Notes under the pieces: generated by a model
What the model saw: the letters and a program-made list of their open reading frames with translations, nothing else
Databases searched by the model: none
What the model was told of the DNA's origin: nothing
Made by a program: the position numbers and the translations under genes
DNA from: Nocardioides sp.
GTDB lineage: Bacteria; Actinomycetota; Actinomycetes; Propionibacteriales; Nocardioidaceae
Assembly: GCA_003519585.1 (NCBI GenBank)
Contig: DOWL01000193.1
Coordinates: 52,087 to 77,935 of the forward strand
Length of the DNA stretch: 25,849 nucleotides
Direction of reading: 5' to 3'
In this document: positions 23,025 to 25,849 of the stretch, piece by piece
How the letters are laid out: each line of letters starts with the position of its first letter
How positions within the stretch are numbered: position 1 is the stretch's first letter

Positions 23025-23981
23025 TTACACGCGGGGCTCGGAGGCCTCCAAAACGTTCGGCCCCTGGCTCACGGTCGTGGCGATGCCCAGCTTGCGGGCC
23101 GTCCAGATCGCCAACCCGAGGTAGACCAGCGACTGAGTGAGCGTGACCGGGATGTTCCACCAACTGCCGCCGGTCGGGTTGAGCGCCGAGCTCATGTCGC
23201 TGAAGGCGAGCGCCAGGCCGAAGGCCAGGACGTTGTTGAGCACGTGCATCGCGATGCCGGCCTCGAGCCCGCCGGTGGCGATCACGAGCACGCCGGCGAC
23301 CAGGCCGAACGCGAACCGGTCGAAGAAGATCGGCAGGTCCTGGGCACCGTGTGCCAGCGCGAAGAGCAGCGCGGGCAGCAGCACGGCGGCGACCCGGCTG
23401 CGGAACAGGCCACCGAAGGCCTGGGTGAGGTAGCCGCGGAAGGCGTACTCCTCCCCCGCCGCCTGCAGCGGGGTGAGGAACACGATCACCAGGAGGAAGT
23501 TGCGGACCTCGGGCGTCCACGCGTTCACCGAGCTGCTCATGTCGGTGCCCTCCCCCTGTGCAGGGAGGAACGACGACACGATGAGCGTCGCTGCCAGCGC
23601 CACCACGGAGAGCCCGAGGCAGGTGAACAGCCACTTCCAGCGCATCCGGCCGAGCACCGAGGCCACCCACCCGGGACGCAGCCGGTGGAAGACGTAGGAG
23701 ATCGCCATCACCACCGGGATCGCGGCGGCCAGCGAGAGATTGAGGTAGGCAAGGCCGGCCGGCGTCACGTGGTCTGTGTCGAGAACGCGCTGTACGTCGT
23801 CGGTGACGTCGCTCGACCCCGTCACCAGGAAGCCGAGGGTCAGCGCCACGATCAACGCGACCTGTACGACGAGCAGCATCATCACGACCAGCGTGGGGAT
23901 GCCGAGCACCGGACGCCACCAGCCGTCGGGGCCCCAGCGGCCGACGACCCGTTGGATCAGGTGGTACTCACGCCGCTCCAT
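23025..23981 (-). CDS. CPBP-family intramembrane metalloprotease
   Basis: 318 aa with about eight hydrophobic segments. The CPBP (CAAX protease and bacteriocin-processing, Abi) motifs are all present: motif 1 EEYAFRG (177-183), motif 2 FALAH (207-211) and motif 3 HVLNN (246-250), supplying the Glu and His residues of the presumed active site. Such proteins cleave within or near membranes; bacterial substrates are mostly unknown, and roles in bacteriocin self-immunity or peptide processing are known for some. The ATG at 23981 is 10 bp after the gltX stop, so it is probably co-transcribed with gltX. No peptide or bacteriocin gene is seen nearby. Confidence 0.9.
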   Translation of the reverse strand: MERREYHLIQRVVGRWGPDGWWRPVLGIPTLVVMMLLVVQVALIVALTLGFLVTGSSDVTDDVQRVLDTDHVTPAGLAYLNLSLAAAIPVVMAISYVFHRLRPGWVASVLGRMRWKWLFTCLGLSVVALAATLIVSSFLPAQGEGTDMSSSVNAWTPEVRNFLLVIVFLTPLQAAGEEYAFRGYLTQAFGGLFRSRVAAVLLPALLFALAHGAQDLPIFFDRFAFGLVAGVLVIATGGLEAGIAMHVLNNVLAFGLALAFSDMSSALNPTGGSWWNIPVTLTQSLVYLGLAIWTARKLGIATTVSQGPNVLEASEPRV

Positions 23982-23991
23982 CAGCCTTGCC

Positions 23992-25446
23992 TCACGCGAG
24001 TGCCGCGGACAGGCGGGCCAGTGACCGGTCGCGGCCGAGCAGCTCCAGCGACTCGAACAGCGGCGGCGACACCTTGCGCCCGGTCACGGCGATGCGGACC
24101 GGTCCGAAGGCGACCCGCGGCTTGAGGGCCAGGCCGTCGATGAGCGCGTCCCGCAGGGCCGCTTCGATGTCGGCGGTCGACCAGGACTCCAGCAGTTCCA
24201 GTGCATCGCGCGCCGCGCGTACGACGTCGCGACCGGCGTCGTCGAGCTCGTCCACCTGTTCGAGGTCATCGGTGAACAAGAAGCCGAGCATCGGTGCCGC
24301 CTCGGTGAGCTTGTTCATCCGCTCGGCGACCAACGGCATCGCCAACTCCAGGAGCTGGGTGTCGGCCTCGGAGATCGGGTCACCGATCACCCCGGCTTCG
24401 CGCAGGAACGGGAGCACCCGCCGGGTGAGTTCGTCGATCGGCAGCATCCGCATGTGGTCGGCGTTGATCGCCTCGGCCTTCTTGAGGTCGAACCGAGCTG
24501 GGTTGGGGTTGACGTCGGCGATGTCGAAGGCCTCGACCATCTCGCCGAGCGTGAACACGTCGCGGTCCGCGGCGATCGCCCAGCCGAGCAGGGCGAGGTA
24601 GTTGAGCAGACCCTCCGGCAGGAAGCCGGTGTCGCGGTAGAGGAACAGGTGCGACTCGGGGTCGCGCTTGGAGAGCTTCTTGTTCCCCTCGCCCATCACG
24701 AACGGCAGATGGCCGAACTCCGGGACCACCTCGGAGATCCCGAGCTCGACCAGCGCTCGGTGCAGCGGGATCTGGCGTGGCGTGCTCGAGAGCAGATCTT
24801 CGCCACGCAGGACGTGGGTGATCTCCATCAGCGCGTCGTCGACGGGATTGACGAGCGTGTAGAGCGGGTCGCCGTTGGCCCGGCAGAGCGCGAAGTCGGG
24901 GACGAACCTGGTCTCGAACGTGATCTCGCCGCGGACCAGGTCGTTCCAGGTCACCGAGCCGTCGGGCATCCGGAACCGGACCACCGGCCGCCGGCCCTCC
25001 GCTTCGAACGCCGCGACCTGCTCGCCGGTGAGCTCGCGGCAGAAGCCGTCGTACCCCTGCACCTTGGAGCCCGATGCCTTGCGCCGGGCGTCGACTTCCT
25101 CCGTCGTGCAGTAGCAGTCGTAGGTGAAGCTCGAGTCGGACAGCCGGGCGAGTACGTCGCGATAGAGATCGCCGCGCTCGCTCTGGCGGTACGGCGCGTG
25201 GGGGCCGCCCTTGCCGGGGCCCTCGTCCCAGTCGAGGCCGAGCCATTCCATCGCCCCGAGCATCGCGTCGTACGACTCCTCGGTGCTGCGCTCCTTGTCG
25301 GTGTCCTCGATCCGGAAGACGAAGGTGCCGCCGTGGTGACGCGCGAAGGCCCAGTTGTAGAGCGCCGTGCGCGCGAAGCCGACGTGCGGAGAGCCGGTCG
25401 GCGACGGGCAGAACCGGACCCGGACCCCGGGGATGGCGGCGCTCAT
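23992..25446 (-). CDS. gltX: Glutamyl-tRNA synthetase
   Basis: 484 aa class I synthetase. The HIGH-type motif reads SPHVGFA (HVGF, residues 21-24) after RFCPSPTG, and the KMSKS-type loop is KKLSKRD (256-262). FRIEDTD (44-50) and [15 protein letters not shown] (211-225) are typical GluRS blocks. It charges tRNA-Glu, and, as in most actinobacteria, probably also tRNA-Gln as the first step of the GatCAB pathway; both tRNAs lie just downstream on the same strand. The ATG at 25446 overlaps the stop of the upstream FAH-family gene as ATGA, so a longer frame is rejected. Confidence 0.97.
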   Translation of the reverse strand: MSAAIPGVRVRFCPSPTGSPHVGFARTALYNWAFARHHGGTFVFRIEDTDKERSTEESYDAMLGAMEWLGLDWDEGPGKGGPHAPYRQSERGDLYRDVLARLSDSSFTYDCYCTTEEVDARRKASGSKVQGYDGFCRELTGEQVAAFEAEGRRPVVRFRMPDGSVTWNDLVRGEITFETRFVPDFALCRANGDPLYTLVNPVDDALMEITHVLRGEDLLSSTPRQIPLHRALVELGISEVVPEFGHLPFVMGEGNKKLSKRDPESHLFLYRDTGFLPEGLLNYLALLGWAIAADRDVFTLGEMVEAFDIADVNPNPARFDLKKAEAINADHMRMLPIDELTRRVLPFLREAGVIGDPISEADTQLLELAMPLVAERMNKLTEAAPMLGFLFTDDLEQVDELDDAGRDVVRAARDALELLESWSTADIEAALRDALIDGLALKPRVAFGPVRIAVTGRKVSPPLFESLELLGRDRSLARLSAALA

Positions 25447-25849
25447 CGCGCGGCCACCGGGTTGGTGAGCGAGCCGAGGCCCTCGATGGAGACCTCGACC
25501 TCGTCGCCGACCTCCATCGGACCGACGCCCGCGGGGGTCCCGGTCAGGATCAGGTCGCCGGGTAGCAGCGTCATCACGCTCGAGACGTGAGCGATCAGCG
25601 TGGGGATGTCGAAGATGAGGTCGGCGGTCGTGCCGTCCTGCACCACATCGCCGTTGAGATGGGTCTGCACGCGGCGGCCCTTCGCGAAGTCGTCGGGGTC
25701 GAGATCGGTCTCGATCCACGGTCCCAGTGGGCAGAACGAGTCGAACCCCTTCGCCCGGGTGAACTGCACGTCGCTCTTCTGGAGGTCACGCGCAGTGACG
25801 TCGTTGGCGATCGTGTACCCGTGGATCACGTCAGTGGCCTGCTCGGGGG
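25443..25849 (-). CDS. Fumarylacetoacetate hydrolase-family protein, C-terminal part (runs off right edge)
   Basis: The frame is open to the window edge, so the N-terminus is missing; the visible 135 codons cover the C-terminal half. [15 protein letters not shown], then [16 protein letters not shown], the NGDVVQDG segment and [14 protein letters not shown] are the conserved metal-binding and core blocks of the FAH family (2-hydroxyhepta-2,4-diene-1,7-dioate isomerase, acylpyruvate hydrolase and oxaloacetate decarboxylase-like enzymes). Specific substrate cannot be told. It overlaps gltX by 4 bp (ATGA), an arrangement common in actinobacteria. A GTG at 25829-25827 could look like a start, but conserved sequence (PEQATD) continues upstream in frame, so it is internal. 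Confidence 0.92.
   Translation of the reverse strand, partial: PEQATDVIHGYTIANDVTARDLQKSDVQFTRAKGFDSFCPLGPWIETDLDPDDFAKGRRVQTHLNGDVVQDGTTADLIFDIPTLIAHVSSVMTLLPGDLILTGTPAGVGPMEVGDEVEVSIEGLGSLTNPVAAR

Noticed and set aside
1..25849. CRISPR arrays, insertion sequences, prophage genes, rRNA and toxin-antitoxin pairs
   Set aside because: I looked for repeated spacers, transposase or integrase motifs and rRNA sequence and saw none in the window.

Overview
The window is GC-rich, densely coded DNA with actinobacterial traits: strong GC bias at third codon positions, many GTG/ATG starts and stop/start overlaps, a carbamate kinase/PPK2 pair, and gltX beside tRNA-Gln and tRNA-Glu. The protein families suggest a Nocardioides-like or other Propionibacteriales/Streptomyces-like organism. 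This is inferred from gene content; no taxonomic marker was compared.

From 1 to about 20,000 the window reads as a low-oxygen, energy-starvation (dormancy) island. On the minus strand an operon encodes an APC amino-acid transporter, arginine deiminase and catabolic ornithine carbamoyltransferase. It is followed by glyceraldehyde-3-phosphate dehydrogenase, which is translationally coupled to the gamma and alpha subunits of pyruvate:ferredoxin oxidoreductase; alpha runs off the left edge. Next come a universal stress protein (USP) with a CtpF-like P-type cation ATPase, a divergent second USP, a small orphan gene, a DUF1876 (Rv1738-like) protein, a DUF1918 (Rv0569-like) protein with a third USP, and a carbamate kinase-PPK2 operon. 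Divergent from that operon is a zinc alcohol dehydrogenase with a flavodoxin-like protein. A decayed DosS-type sensor kinase relic, a fourth USP, and a sulfide:quinone oxidoreductase-like flavoprotein with a four-helix membrane protein complete the island. Several of these families are members of the DosR/DevR dormancy regulon of Mycobacterium tuberculosis.

The main non-coding signal is a recurring 14-bp palindrome, GGGACC(AA/TT)GGTCCC. Four copies have one mismatch and several are weaker. They lie about 40-150 bp upstream of nearly every transcription unit of the island, twice between divergent genes. The half-sites match the known DosR box (GGGAC...GTCCC). The inference is one hypoxia regulon joining ATP supply (arginine fermentation, GAPDH, carbamate kinase, polyphosphate), redox disposal (PFOR, ADH, flavodoxin, SQR-like enzyme), ion balance and USPs. 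No intact DosR or DosS gene is present here.

From 20,227 to 22,532 there is a two-gene ABC exporter. From 22,684 to the right edge the region is core-like: tRNA-Glu(CTC), tRNA-Gln(CTG), a CPBP-family membrane protease, glutamyl-tRNA synthetase and a partial fumarylacetoacetate hydrolase-family gene, all on the minus strand. I saw no transposase, integrase, CRISPR array or rRNA.
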